A stretch of DNA of 64,000 nucleotides from Pseudomonas baetica (GTDB taxonomy: Bacteria > Pseudomonadota > Gammaproteobacteria > Pseudomonadales > Pseudomonadaceae): contig NZ_JAIHLQ010000028.1 of the NCBI RefSeq assembly GCF_019733355.1, positions 34,288-98,287 of the forward strand, in the 5' to 3' direction. The notes under the pieces are model-generated. The model saw nothing but the letters and a program-made list of their open reading frames with translations, was not told where the DNA came from and did no database searches. Below are positions 35,784 to 44,870 of this stretch, one piece after another (within the stretch, counting starts at the first letter, position 1; each line of letters starts with the position of its first letter). A program made the position numbers and the translations under genes.

Positions 35784-36017
35784 TTCACCATCCCGATCAA
35801 CAAGTACATCTTGTCCGGTTTCGATCTGATCGCCCCGAGTAACGGCACCGTGGTGGGTGCGACGTTGTCTTGGCAAGTCTTGCACAACACGACCCTGGGT
35901 TTGCAGGTGAACAATCTGTTTGACCGCCGATATGCGCAAAGCCAATACAATGAGGGCCAACAGTGGACACTCGGCGAGCCGAGGTCGTTCTTTGTCACTG
36001 CTGATTACACCTTTTGA
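35784..36017 (+). pseudogene. 3' remnant of a TonB-dependent siderophore receptor
   Basis: The frame is open from just after a TGA at 35781 and encodes the last ~77 residues of a TonB receptor barrel: INKYILSGFDLIAPSNGTVV, then VNNLFDRRYAQSQYNEGQ and the typical C-terminal end FFVTADYTF with its terminal Phe. No start codon with a ribosome site, signal peptide or plug precedes it, and only non-matching sequence separates it from the PepSY gene. It is therefore a deletion remnant. It may once have been the outer-membrane partner of the ABC importer that follows. Confidence 0.75.
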
Positions 36018-36028
36018 TTCACCGGCCC

Positions 36029-36094
36029 CTTCGCGAGCAAGCCCGCTCCCACATTGAAATGCGTTCCACTGTGGGAGCGGGCTTGCTCGCGAAG
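36029..36094. repeat. Paired REP element before the FecBCD-type importer
   Basis: Two facing copies of the main repeat (cttcgcgagcaagcccgctc and its inverse) with an 18-base spacer. Confidence 0.85.
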
Positions 36095-36130
36095 GCGTCA
36101 TCAGCAGCACCCGATATTTCAGAGTAGAAG

Positions 36131-36919
36131 ATGACCGCACTGACAATCGCCAACCTCGCCTGGACACCCCTGGGCCATGGCCACTGCCATCACCAGTTCC
36201 AGCTGCGTGACGCCTCGCTGCACGTGGCCGCCGGTGAGTTCGTCGGCCTGATCGGTCCCAACGGCAGCGGCAAGACCAGCCTGTTGCGCTGTGCGTATCG
36301 CTTCAGCCCGCCGGAAAACGGCGAGGTCAAACTGGATCACCACAACGTCTGGAAACAATCCTCACGCTGGTGCGCGCAGCGCATCGCTGTGGTCTTGCAG
36401 GAATTCCCCGACGCTTTCGGCCTGACCGTCGAAGAAGTCGTCGCCATGGGCCGCACGCCGCACAAAGGTCTGTTCGACGGCGAAACCCTCGAGGATCGAA
36501 ACCTTGCGACTCAAGCGCTCAAGTCAGTCGGCCTGGACGGCTTCGAAGACCACGCCTTCGCCACCCTCTCCGGCGGTGAAAAACAACGCGTGATTCTTGC
36601 CCGCGCCCTGACCCAGCAACCGCAACTGCTAATGCTCGACGAACCGACCAACCACCTCGACCCGCGCTATCAGCTTGAGTTGCTGCAACTGGTCAAACGC
36701 CTGAAGATCGGCACCCTCGCCAGCATCCACGACCTGAACCTGGCCGCCGCGTTCTGCGACCGACTGTACGTGATCAACCACGGCCGTATCGTCGCCAGCG
36801 GCACACCGCAAGAAGTCCTCACCACGGAACTGCTGCGCGACGTTTTCGGCGTCGAGGCATTGATCGACTCTCACCCCCTTCACGACTACCCGCGAATCAC
36901 CTGGATAACCCGACCATGA
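36131..36919 (+). CDS. FecE/BtuD-type ABC transporter ATPase
   Basis: The 262-residue ATPase has Walker A GPNGSGKT, the signature LSGGEKQR, Walker B LLMLDEPTNHLD and the H-loop ASIHDLN. The family energises import of iron-siderophore, heme or cobalamin. It overlaps the binding-protein gene by 4 bases, and that gene overlaps the permease by 4, giving an ATPase-binding protein-permease operon. The cob operons nearby make a corrinoid cargo possible and the TonB remnant upstream suggests a siderophore; the sequence does not decide. Confidence 0.88.
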   Translation: MTALTIANLAWTPLGHGHCHHQFQLRDASLHVAAGEFVGLIGPNGSGKTSLLRCAYRFSPPENGEVKLDHHNVWKQSSRWCAQRIAVVLQEFPDAFGLTVEEVVAMGRTPHKGLFDGETLEDRNLATQALKSVGLDGFEDHAFATLSGGEKQRVILARALTQQPQLLMLDEPTNHLDPRYQLELLQLVKRLKIGTLASIHDLNLAAAFCDRLYVINHGRIVASGTPQEVLTTELLRDVFGVEALIDSHPLHDYPRITWITRP

Positions 36920-37863
36920 CTGTGCGTTCCCTGCTTTGCGTCGCTCTTGTGCTGTGCAGTGCCCAAGCCTTGGCCGAGGCCACGAAATACCCGCTGACCG
37001 TTCAAAGCTGCAACCGCGAAGTGACGTTCAAGGAAGCGCCAAAACACGCGGTCAGCCACGACATCAACATGACCCAGATGATGCTCGCCCTCGGCCTCAA
37101 ATCGCGGATGGCCGGTTACAGCGGCGTCAGTGGCTGGAAGTCGGTCACCCCTGATATGCAGTCGCTGCTCGACGGCTTGCCCGAGCTGGCAGCGAAATAT
37201 CCGTCGGTGGAAACCCTGCTCAACGCCAACGTCGATTTCTTCTTCGCCGGCTGGGATTACGGCATGCGCGTGGGCGGTGATCTCACGCCACAGACCCTGC
37301 AACCGCTGGGCATCAATGTGTATGAGCTGACCGAGTCCTGCGCTTTCGTGATGAAGCGCCCGGCCGCCTCGCTTGAAGACACCTACAACGACCTGCGCAA
37401 CCTCGGCAAAATCTTCGACGTGCAGGATCGCGCCAATGCGCTGATCGCCCGGATGCAGGCGCAAGTCGCCGACGTGCGCAAAGACCTGCCCGCCGAGAAA
37501 CCCCGCGTGTTCCTCTACGACAGCGGCGAAGACCGCGCCATGACGTCCGGCCGCCTCGGCATGCCGCAAGCGCTGATCGATGCAGCGGGCGGGCGCAATA
37601 TTCTCGATGACGTCGAAGCGAGCTGGACCCGCGTCAACTGGGAAACAGTGGTCGAGCACAATCCGCAGGTCATCGTGATCGTCGACTACAGCGAAATCAC
37701 CGCCGATCAAAAAATCGAATTCCTGCTGAAGAACAAAGCGCTGCAATCGGTGGACGCGATCAAGAACCAGCGCTTCATCGTCATCCCCTACGTGCAAGCC
37801 ACGCCGGGAATCGACAACGTGCTGGCCGTTGAAACACTGGCCAAAGGTTTTCACGGCGAATGA
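36916..37863 (+). CDS. FecB/BtuF-type periplasmic binding protein
   Basis: The 315-residue protein has a signal peptide (SLLCVALVLCSAQALAEA) and two lobes linked by a long helix, typical of helical-backbone binding proteins for metal chelates. Recognisable pieces are KHAVSHDINMTQMMLALGL near residue 46 and YPSVETLLNANVDFFFAGWD near residue 98. It lacks a lipobox, so it is probably soluble. Its ligand (siderophore, corrinoid or another chelate) is not identifiable from sequence. Confidence 0.85.
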   Translation: MTVRSLLCVALVLCSAQALAEATKYPLTVQSCNREVTFKEAPKHAVSHDINMTQMMLALGLKSRMAGYSGVSGWKSVTPDMQSLLDGLPELAAKYPSVETLLNANVDFFFAGWDYGMRVGGDLTPQTLQPLGINVYELTESCAFVMKRPAASLEDTYNDLRNLGKIFDVQDRANALIARMQAQVADVRKDLPAEKPRVFLYDSGEDRAMTSGRLGMPQALIDAAGGRNILDDVEASWTRVNWETVVEHNPQVIVIVDYSEITADQKIEFLLKNKALQSVDAIKNQRFIVIPYVQATPGIDNVLAVETLAKGFHGE

Positions 37864-38870
37864 TCAACCGTCGCTACGCCCTGTTGCTGATGGCCCTCAG
37901 CGCCCTGTTGCTGGTGTCGTGTGTGGTGTCGCTCGGCTTCGGCCCGGCGCGGGTGCCGGTCGACGTGGTGTGGCGGATTTTGCTGCACAAGACGCTCGGT
38001 TTCGGCGAGGTGAACTGGAGCGCAGGGCAGGAACATATCGTCTGGCTGATCCGTGTGCCGCGTATGTTGCTCGGGGCGCTGGTCGGTGCGGGCCTCGCAC
38101 TGATCGGCGCGGTGCTGCAAGCGGTGACGCGCAACCCTCTGGCCGATCCGCATCTGCTCGGTGTGACATCCGGAGCGACGTTGGGCGCGGTGATTGTGGT
38201 GCTGCACGTCGGTGAAATCATCGGCCTGCTGACCTTGCCGATTGCGGCGTTCATCGGCGCGCTGCTGAGCATGCTCGTGGTGGTGGCGATTGCCAGTCGC
38301 CATGGCCGGCTCGACAGCGATCGCTTGCTGCTGTGCGGTGTGGCGGTGTCGTTCGTGATGATGGCGATCGCCAATCTGCTGCTGTTCATGGGCGACCACC
38401 GCGCCAGTTCGGCGGTGATGTTCTGGATGCTCGGCGGGCTCGGCCTGGCGCGCTGGGAGCTGCTCGCAGTGCCCGCGGCCAGCGTGTTGCTCGGGCTGAT
38501 CTTGCTGCTGGGCATGGCGCGTCCGTTGAACGCGTTGATGGCCGGTGAACAGACCGCCGTGACCCTCGGCCTGAATGCTCGCTCGGTACGCTTGCGGGTG
38601 TTTGTCATCGCCTCGTTGATGACCGGGGTGCTGGTGTCGATCAGCGGCTCCATCGGGTTTGTCGGGCTGATGGTGCCGCACATTGCGCGCCGCCTGGTCG
38701 GTGCCGAACACCGGCAATTGCTGCCGGTGTGTGTGCTGCTCGGCAGTGTGTTTCTGATTTGGGTCGACGTCGCCGCACGCACGATGATCGCCCCCGAAGA
38801 CCTGCCCATCGGCGTCGCCACGGCCGCAATCGGCGGGCTGTTCTTCATCGGTCTGATGCGCCGTCGCTGA
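37860..38870 (+). CDS. FecCD-type ABC transporter permease
   Basis: The 336-residue protein is a FecCD/BtuC permease with about ten helices. It carries the markers VWLIRVPRMLLGALVGAGLA near residue 60, GAVLQAVTRNPLADPHLLGV near residue 85 and IGFVGLMVPHIARRLVGAEH near residue 265. One permease gene implies a homodimer. It is the last gene of the importer operon and is followed by a hairpin. Confidence 0.92.
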   Translation: MINRRYALLLMALSALLLVSCVVSLGFGPARVPVDVVWRILLHKTLGFGEVNWSAGQEHIVWLIRVPRMLLGALVGAGLALIGAVLQAVTRNPLADPHLLGVTSGATLGAVIVVLHVGEIIGLLTLPIAAFIGALLSMLVVVAIASRHGRLDSDRLLLCGVAVSFVMMAIANLLLFMGDHRASSAVMFWMLGGLGLARWELLAVPAASVLLGLILLLGMARPLNALMAGEQTAVTLGLNARSVRLRVFVIASLMTGVLVSISGSIGFVGLMVPHIARRLVGAEHRQLLPVCVLLGSVFLIWVDVAARTMIAPEDLPIGVATAAIGGLFFIGLMRRR

Positions 38871-38888
38871 CTGTCCACCTTTCAAAAC

Positions 38889-38912
38889 TGTGGGAGCAGG
38901 CTCGCTCCCACA
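38889..38912 (+). terminator. Hairpin after the importer, REP-like but terminator-shaped
   Basis: Nine-base perfect arms (tgtgggagc / gctcccaca) with a 6-base loop are followed by tttgatttttgttt. The arms match the end of the window's REP repeat, but the compact stem plus T-tract would work as a terminator 18 bases after the permease stop. Confidence 0.6.
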
Positions 38913-38961
38913 TTTGATTTTTGTTTACCACTAGATCGCGCCCCAATCTGGCGCGGCCGCC

Positions 38962-38997
38962 TGCACCAACGCTCCACGAGCGTTCCTTCATGGTGCA
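38962..38997 (+). promoter_or_regulatory. Candidate NtrC-type enhancer region upstream of urtA
   Basis: The half-sites tgcacc (38962) and ggtgca (38992) flank a perfect inverted repeat aacgctc-cac-gagcgtt (38968-38984). NtrC sites are usually two such half-sites about 17 bases apart; here they are further apart, so this is suggestive only. The location about 55-90 bases upstream of the sigma-54 promoter fits an enhancer. Confidence 0.4.
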
Positions 38998-39050
38998 CCG
39001 AACCCACGCGCAAGCGCTCTAAACCGACATTTCCCTGCCCCTCCCCGACC

Positions 39051-39066
39051 GGGCACAGCCCTTGCA
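39051..39066 (+). promoter_or_regulatory. Sigma-54 promoter of the urea transporter genes
   Basis: gggcacagcccttgca has the invariant GG and GC with exactly ten bases between them and agrees with the consensus (t)ggcac-n5-ttgca at all core positions. It lies 66 bases upstream of urtA, a normal leader length. It implies activation by NtrC during nitrogen limitation. Confidence 0.75.
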
Positions 39067-39131
39067 AAACACCCTTCAGTCGTCCGCATCTGCCAACCAT
39101 AAAAAACTTTAACGTTCATGGAGATCGCACA

Positions 39132-40397
39132 ATGAAGCGTCGCAGTTTGATCAAGGCTTTCACACTCACGGCATCCATTGCCGCGATGGGCATGACCTGG
39201 ACTGTCCAGGCCGCCGAGACCATCAAGGTCGGGATTCTGCATTCGTTGTCCGGCACCATGGCGATCTCCGAAACATCGCTCAAAGACATGGCGCTGATGA
39301 CCATCGATGAGATCAACGCCAAGGGCGGCGTCAACGGCAAGATGCTGGAGCCGGTGGTCGTCGATCCGGCGTCGAACTGGCCGTTGTTCGCCGAAAAGGG
39401 CCGGCAGTTGCTGACCCAGGACAAGGTTGCCGTGGTGTTCGGTTGCTGGACCTCGGTGTCGCGTAAATCGGTATTGCCGGTGTTCGAAGAACTCAACGGT
39501 CTGCTGTTCTACCCGGTGCAATACGAAGGCGAAGAGATGTCGCCGAACGTGTTCTACACCGGCGCTGCGCCCAATCAGCAAGCGATCCCGGCGGTTGAAT
39601 ACCTGATGAGCGAAGAAGGTGGCAGCGCCAAGCGTTTCTTCCTGCTAGGCACCGACTACGTCTACCCGCGCACCACCAACAAGATCCTGCGTTCGTTCCT
39701 GCATTCCAAAGGCGTGGCCGACAAGGACATCGAAGAGGTCTACACACCGTTCGGTCATAGCGACTATCAAACCATCGTTGCCAACATCAAAAAGTTCTCG
39801 GCGGGTGGCAAGACTGCGGTGATTTCCACGGTCAACGGCGACTCCAACGTGCCGTTCTATAAAGAGCTGGCTAACCAGGGTCTGAAAGCCACCGACGTAC
39901 CGGTGGTGGCGTTCTCGGTGGGCGAAGAAGAGCTGCGCGGCATCGACACCAAACCGTTGGTGGGCAACCTCGCGGCATGGAACTACTTCGAGTCGGTGGA
40001 GAACCCGGTGAACAAGAAGTTCGTCGCGGACTGGAAGGCCTACGCGAAGAAACACAACCTGCCGGGCGCCGACAAAGCGGTGACCAACGATCCGATGGAA
40101 GCCACCTACGTCGGCATCCACATGTGGGCGCAGGCCGTGGAGAAAGCCAAGTCCACTGACGTCGACAAAGTCCGCGAAGCCCTCGCCGGCCAGACCTTTG
40201 CCGCGCCGTCGGGTTACACCCTGACCATGGACAAGACCAATCACCACCTGCACAAACCGGTGATGATCGGCGAGATCCAGGCCGATGGTCAGTTCAACGT
40301 GGTCTGGCAGACCGAAGGCCCGATCCGTGCGCAGCCGTGGAGCCCGTTTATCGAAGGCAACGACAAGAAGCCGGATTATGCGGTGAAGAGCAACTGA
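39132..40397 (+). CDS. urtA: Urea ABC transporter substrate-binding protein
   Basis: UrtA is the periplasmic urea receptor of the high-affinity UrtABCDE importer. The 421-residue protein begins MKRRSLIKAFTL, a signal peptide with a twin-arginine look (RRSLIK), and cleaves probably after VQAAE. It shows family landmarks: VGILHSLSGTMAISE, FGCWTSVSRKSVLPVFEELN and YPVQYEGEE. It is first in the cluster behind the sigma-54 site. Confidence 0.96.
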   Translation: MKRRSLIKAFTLTASIAAMGMTWTVQAAETIKVGILHSLSGTMAISETSLKDMALMTIDEINAKGGVNGKMLEPVVVDPASNWPLFAEKGRQLLTQDKVAVVFGCWTSVSRKSVLPVFEELNGLLFYPVQYEGEEMSPNVFYTGAAPNQQAIPAVEYLMSEEGGSAKRFFLLGTDYVYPRTTNKILRSFLHSKGVADKDIEEVYTPFGHSDYQTIVANIKKFSAGGKTAVISTVNGDSNVPFYKELANQGLKATDVPVVAFSVGEEELRGIDTKPLVGNLAAWNYFESVENPVNKKFVADWKAYAKKHNLPGADKAVTNDPMEATYVGIHMWAQAVEKAKSTDVDKVREALAGQTFAAPSGYTLTMDKTNHHLHKPVMIGEIQADGQFNVVWQTEGPIRAQPWSPFIEGNDKKPDYAVKSN

Positions 40398-40448
40398 GCC
40401 ACTGGGTGTCAGGGCCCGAGCACAAAACCCGGACCTGATGCAATTCCC

Positions 40449-40537
40449 TGTGGGAGCGGGCTTGCTCGCGAAGACGGCGGCACATCCAACATCAATGTGA
40501 CTGACCCATCGTATTCGCGAGCAAGCCCGCTCCCACA
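40449..40537. repeat. Paired REP element, urtA-urtB
   Basis: Two facing main-type copies, both nearly consensus, with a 43-base spacer. It lies inside the urt operon just 22 bases before urtB. Confidence 0.85.
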
Positions 40538-40559
40538 TTGTCCGCGTAAGGCCAATGAC

Positions 40560-42062
40560 ATGCTGACTGCCCTTTACCGTCTATTCCTCGCTATCGCGCT
40601 CTTACTGCCGATGGCCGCGCATTCCGGCGACGCCGAAGACTTCGTCGCCGCCAACGCCATGCAACAAGCCAAACTGCTGCAAGACTGGGCCGCGCAGCCC
40701 GACCCGGCCCGTATAGAACTGATCAACGCCCTGCAACAAGGCGAACTGACCCTCGACGGCCAAGCCAAAACCCTGCGCCTGAACAACCGCCTGCGGGGTC
40801 TGATCGACACCGCTCTGGCCAGCCACCAATTGCTCGCCGCCGACGCCAAAATCCGTCTGGCTGCCGCGCAGCAATTGCAGAAAAGCGCGAAACCCGCGCA
40901 GCTGAAATTCCTCGACCAGCAACTGGCTGGCGAAAAAGATGAAAGCGTCCACGCCGCCCTGAGCCTGGTTCTGGCCAATCTGCAACTGGTCGACACTGAC
41001 CCCGCCGTGCGGCTGGCCGCTGTGCGCTTGCTCGGTAAAACCGGCGATCCGCTGGCTCGCACTCGTCTCGAAGGCTTGCTTGAACCCGGTGTCGAAACCG
41101 ATGCCAGCGTGCGCACTGCCGCCGAAACCAGCCTCGCTCAGGTGAAACGCAAACTGCTGATCGGCGAAATACTCGGCCAGGCGTTCAGCGGCATGTCACT
41201 CGGCTCGATCCTGCTGCTCGCGGCGCTGGGCCTGGCGATCACCTTCGGTCTGCTGGGCGTGATCAACATGGCCCACGGCGAGATGCTGATGCTAGGGGCC
41301 TACTCGACCTACGTGGTGCAACTGATGTTCCAGCGCTACGCCCCGCAGGCCATCGAGTTCTATCCGCTGATCGCGCTGCCGGTGGCGTTCTTCGTCACCG
41401 CCGCCATCGGCATGGCGCTGGAGCGCACGGTGATTCGCCACTTGTATGGCCGACCGCTGGAAACCCTGCTCGCCACCTGGGGCATCAGCCTGATGCTGAT
41501 TCAGCTTGTGCGTTTACTGTTCGGCGCACAGAACGTTGAAGTGGCCAACCCCGCCTGGCTGTCCGGTGGCATTCAGGTGCTGCCGAATCTGGTGCTGCCG
41601 TACAACCGCATCGTCATCATCGCCTTCGCGTTGTTTGTGGTGGTGCTGACCTGGCTGCTGCTGAACAAGACACGCCTGGGCCTCAACGTGCGTGCTGTCA
41701 CCCAAAACCGCAACATGGCTGCTTGCTGCGGCGTGCCAACCGGGCGCGTCGACATGCTGGCTTTCGGTCTCGGTTCTGGTATCGCCGGCCTCGGCGGTGT
41801 GGCGCTGAGCCAGATTGGCAACGTCGGCCCGGACCTCGGCCAGAGCTACATCATCGATTCGTTTTTGGTGGTGGTGCTTGGCGGCGTCGGCCAATTGGCC
41901 GGTAGCGTGCTCGCGGCGTTCGGCCTCGGTATCACCAACAAGATTCTCGAACCGCAGATCGGTGCGGTGCTCGGCAAGATCCTGATCCTCGCGCTGATCA
42001 TTCTGTTCATTCAGAAACGTCCGCAAGGCCTCTTCGCACTCAAAGGACGGGTGATCGACTGA
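40560..42062 (+). CDS. urtB: Urea ABC transporter permease UrtB
   Basis: From the start MLTALYRLFLAIALLLPMAA the protein has 500 residues; an in-frame ATG 63 bases upstream lies in the REP element. UrtB differs from ordinary LivH-type permeases by a signal peptide and an N-terminal periplasmic region of about 200 residues with short helical repeats (RLAAAQQLQKSAKPAQLKFL; RLAAVRLLGKTGDPLARTRL), which fits the urea family. The permease part follows (GEMLMLGAYSTYV; SGIAGLGGVALSQIGNVGPD). It overlaps urtC by one base. Confidence 0.95.
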   Translation: MLTALYRLFLAIALLLPMAAHSGDAEDFVAANAMQQAKLLQDWAAQPDPARIELINALQQGELTLDGQAKTLRLNNRLRGLIDTALASHQLLAADAKIRLAAAQQLQKSAKPAQLKFLDQQLAGEKDESVHAALSLVLANLQLVDTDPAVRLAAVRLLGKTGDPLARTRLEGLLEPGVETDASVRTAAETSLAQVKRKLLIGEILGQAFSGMSLGSILLLAALGLAITFGLLGVINMAHGEMLMLGAYSTYVVQLMFQRYAPQAIEFYPLIALPVAFFVTAAIGMALERTVIRHLYGRPLETLLATWGISLMLIQLVRLLFGAQNVEVANPAWLSGGIQVLPNLVLPYNRIVIIAFALFVVVLTWLLLNKTRLGLNVRAVTQNRNMAACCGVPTGRVDMLAFGLGSGIAGLGGVALSQIGNVGPDLGQSYIIDSFLVVVLGGVGQLAGSVLAAFGLGITNKILEPQIGAVLGKILILALIILFIQKRPQGLFALKGRVID

Positions 42063-43141
42063 TGAACCAGCCTCTATTAGTCACGGCCACGCAAAAGGCT
42101 GGCCCGAAAGTCACGATTGCCGTTGGCGCGGTGATCCTCGCGCTACTGATCGCAATGCCTTTGCTGTCGCTGTTGTCGCCGGAAAACGCGCTGCATGTCT
42201 CGGCGTACACCCTGACGTTGGTCGGCAAAATCCTCTGCTACGCCATCGTCGCGCTGGCGCTGGATCTGGTCTGGGGTTACGCCGGTCTGCTGTCCCTCGG
42301 CCACGGCTTGTTCTTCGCCCTCGGCGGTTATGCGATGGGCATGTACCTGATGCGTCAGGCCGCCGGTGATGATTTGCCAGCGTTCATGACCTTCCTGTCG
42401 TGGACCGAATTGCCGTGGTACTGGGCCGGCACCAGCAGCTTTGTCTGGGCCATGTGCCTGGTGGTGTTGGCGCCGGGTTTGCTGGCGCTGGTGTTCGGCT
42501 TCTTCGCCTTCCGTTCGCGGATCAAGGGCGTGTATTTCTCGATCATGACCCAGGCCCTGACCTTCGCCGGCATGCTCCTGTTTTTCCGTAACGAGACCGG
42601 GTTTGGCGGCAACAACGGCTTCACCAATTTCCGCACGATTCTCGGTTTCGGCATCACGGAACCGGGCACCCGTGCGGTGCTGTTTCTGGCGACGGTGTTG
42701 CTGCTGGTGGCGAGTCTGTTTATCGGCTGGCGTCTGGCGCAAAGCAAGTTCGGCCGAGTGCTGACGGCGCTGCGCGATGCGGAAAACCGCCTGATGTTCT
42801 GCGGTTACGACCCGCGTGGCTTCAAGCTGTTTGTCTGGGTGTTGAGCGCGGTGTTGTGTGGCTTGGCCGGTGCGCTCTACGTGCCACAGGTGGGGATCAT
42901 CAACCCAAGCGAAATGTCGCCGACCAACTCCATCGAAGCGGCGGTCTGGGTCGCCCTCGGCGGACGCGGCACGTTGATCGGGCCGTTGCTTGGCGCCGGC
43001 GTGGTCAACGGCATGAAGAGCTGGTTCACCGTGGCGTTCCCCGAGTACTGGCTGTTCTTCCTCGGCGCGCTGTTCATCGTCGTGACCCTGTACTTGCCCA
43101 AAGGCGTGATTGGTCTGCTGAAGAAACGAGGTGAACAATGA
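42062..43141 (+). CDS. urtC: Urea ABC transporter permease UrtC
   Basis: The 359-residue LivM-type permease pairs with UrtB. Visible markers are WGYAGLLSLGHGLFFALGGY near residue 70 and FGGNNGFTNF near residue 180, plus the coupling-helix segment RDAENRLMFCGYDPR near residue 240. Its stop overlaps the start of urtD by 4 bases (ATGA). Confidence 0.96.
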   Translation: MNQPLLVTATQKAGPKVTIAVGAVILALLIAMPLLSLLSPENALHVSAYTLTLVGKILCYAIVALALDLVWGYAGLLSLGHGLFFALGGYAMGMYLMRQAAGDDLPAFMTFLSWTELPWYWAGTSSFVWAMCLVVLAPGLLALVFGFFAFRSRIKGVYFSIMTQALTFAGMLLFFRNETGFGGNNGFTNFRTILGFGITEPGTRAVLFLATVLLLVASLFIGWRLAQSKFGRVLTALRDAENRLMFCGYDPRGFKLFVWVLSAVLCGLAGALYVPQVGIINPSEMSPTNSIEAAVWVALGGRGTLIGPLLGAGVVNGMKSWFTVAFPEYWLFFLGALFIVVTLYLPKGVIGLLKKRGEQ

Positions 43142-44007
43142 GAGTCACAGCAAGTGCTGAATTCATGCTCGAACCGGCCTTTTTTCCCGTGGAGCCCAAC
43201 AAGGATGAGGGCACCAGCCGCGACTCGATCGGCCTTGGTCAGCGCGTTGGCCCGGGGCTCGATACTCGCCACGGGACGATCCTGACCCTGGAAGACATCA
43301 GCGTCAGCTTCGATGGCTTCCGGGCGCTGAACAACCTCAACCTGTACATCGGCGTCGGCGAATTGCGCTGCATCATCGGCCCCAACGGCGCGGGCAAGAC
43401 CACGCTGATGGACGTGATCACCGGCAAGACGCGCCCCAGTCACGGCAAGGCCTGGTTCGGCGAAACCCTGGACCTGACGCAGATGAGCGAAGTGCAGATC
43501 GCCCAGGCCGGCATCGGCCGCAAGTTCCAGAAGCCGACAGTGTTCGAAGCGCTGAGCGTGTTCGAAAACCTCGAATTGGCGCAGAAAACCGACAAATCGG
43601 TGTGGGCCAGTTTGCGTGCGCGCCTGAGTGGCGAGCAACGTGAGCGCATCAGCGAAGTGCTGGAAACCATTCGCCTGACCTCCTCGGTCAATCGCCCGGC
43701 GGGCTTGTTATCCCACGGCCAGAAGCAGTTTCTGGAAATCGGCATGTTGCTCATGCAAGACCCGCAACTGCTGCTGCTCGACGAACCGGTCGCGGGCATG
43801 ACCGACGCTGAAACCGAATTCACCGCCGAGCTGTTCAAGTCGCTGGCAGGCAAGCATTCGCTGATGGTAGTGGAACACGACATGGGCTTTGTCGGCTCGA
43901 TTGCCGATCACGTCACGGTGTTGCACCAGGGCAGCGTGCTGGCCGAAGGGTCGCTTGAGCAGGTGCAAGAAAACGAGCGGGTGATCGAGGTCTACCTCGG
44001 CCGCTGA
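43138..44007 (+). CDS. urtD: Urea ABC transporter ATPase UrtD
   Basis: UrtD is the LivG-type ATPase. The 289-residue product has an N-terminal extension of about 45 residues before ILTLEDISVSFDGFRALNNL; the ATG at 43165 would shorten it, but overlap with urtC favours the first ATG. Walker A is GPNGAGKTT, the signature LLSHGQKQFLEIG, Walker B LLLLDEPVAGM. The signature reads SHGQ rather than SGGQ, as in many UrtD proteins. A REP element separates it from urtE. Confidence 0.95.
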   Translation: MRVTASAEFMLEPAFFPVEPNKDEGTSRDSIGLGQRVGPGLDTRHGTILTLEDISVSFDGFRALNNLNLYIGVGELRCIIGPNGAGKTTLMDVITGKTRPSHGKAWFGETLDLTQMSEVQIAQAGIGRKFQKPTVFEALSVFENLELAQKTDKSVWASLRARLSGEQRERISEVLETIRLTSSVNRPAGLLSHGQKQFLEIGMLLMQDPQLLLLDEPVAGMTDAETEFTAELFKSLAGKHSLMVVEHDMGFVGSIADHVTVLHQGSVLAEGSLEQVQENERVIEVYLGR

Positions 44008-44027
44008 CCCTGAAAACACCTTTCCAA

Positions 44028-44117
44028 TGTGGGAGCGGGCTTGCTCGCGAATGCGGTGTGTCATTCAAAGTTGATGGCGACTGATCCACCGCATTCGCGA
44101 GCAAGCGCGCTCCCACA
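44028..44117. repeat. Paired REP element, urtD-urtE
   Basis: Two facing main-type copies, the right one with gcgcgctccc for gcccgctccc. They lie between two ATPase genes of a single transporter. Confidence 0.85.
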
Positions 44118-44141
44118 GGGGGATTTGAGGAGAATTTGAGA

Positions 44142-44840
44142 ATGCTGCAAGTCGACACGCTGCACCAGTACTACGGCGGTAGCCACATCCTGCGCGGCCT
44201 GAGCTTTGACGTGAAGGTCGGCGAGGTCACCTGCCTGCTCGGGCGCAACGGCGTGGGCAAGACCACCCTGCTCAAATGCCTGATGGGTCTGTTGCCGGCC
44301 AAGGAAGGCGCAGTGAATTGGGAAGGCAAACCGATCACCACGCTCAAGCCGCATCAGCGGGTGCACGCCGGGATCGCTTATGTGCCGCAGGGCCGGGAGA
44401 TTTTCGGGCGTCTGACGGTGGAAGAAAATCTGCTGATGGGCCTGTCGCGTTTTCCTGGTTCCGAGGCCAAGGAAGTCCCGGCGTTCATCTACGAATTGTT
44501 CCCGGTGCTGCTACAAATGAAGCAGCGGCGCGGCGGCGACTTGTCCGGTGGTCAGCAACAACAGTTGGCCATTGGTCGAGCCCTGGCCAGTCGTCCGCGT
44601 TTGCTGATCCTCGACGAACCCACCGAAGGTATTCAGCCGTCGGTGATCAAGGAGATTGGCGCGGTGATCAAAAAGCTCGCAGCCCGAGGCGACATGGCGA
44701 TTCTGCTGGTGGAGCAGTTCTACGATTTCGCCGCTGAACTGGCCGATCAGTACCTGGTGATGTCCCGGGGCGAGATTGTCCAGCAGGGACGCGGAGAAAA
44801 CATGGAAGCCGAGGGTGTGCGCGGACTGGTTACGATCTAA
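44142..44840 (+). CDS. urtE: Urea ABC transporter ATPase UrtE
   Basis: UrtE is the LivF-type second ATPase. The start MLQVDTLHQYYGGSHILRGL gives 232 residues, with a gagga site upstream; a TTG two codons earlier is possible. Walker A LGRNGVGKTT, signature LSGGQQQQLAIGRAL and Walker B LLILDEPTEGIQPSV are intact. It is followed by ureD after 30 bases. Confidence 0.95.
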   Translation: MLQVDTLHQYYGGSHILRGLSFDVKVGEVTCLLGRNGVGKTTLLKCLMGLLPAKEGAVNWEGKPITTLKPHQRVHAGIAYVPQGREIFGRLTVEENLLMGLSRFPGSEAKEVPAFIYELFPVLLQMKQRRGGDLSGGQQQQLAIGRALASRPRLLILDEPTEGIQPSVIKEIGAVIKKLAARGDMAILLVEQFYDFAAELADQYLVMSRGEIVQQGRGENMEAEGVRGLVTI

Positions 44841-44870
44841 CCTGTAGCGTCCTAACGATAATCAGAAAAC

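Noticed and set aside
35811..36017. Functional small gene encoding a 68-residue protein
   Set aside because: The sequence is the end of a TonB barrel and cannot fold or be exported alone, so it is called a pseudogene.
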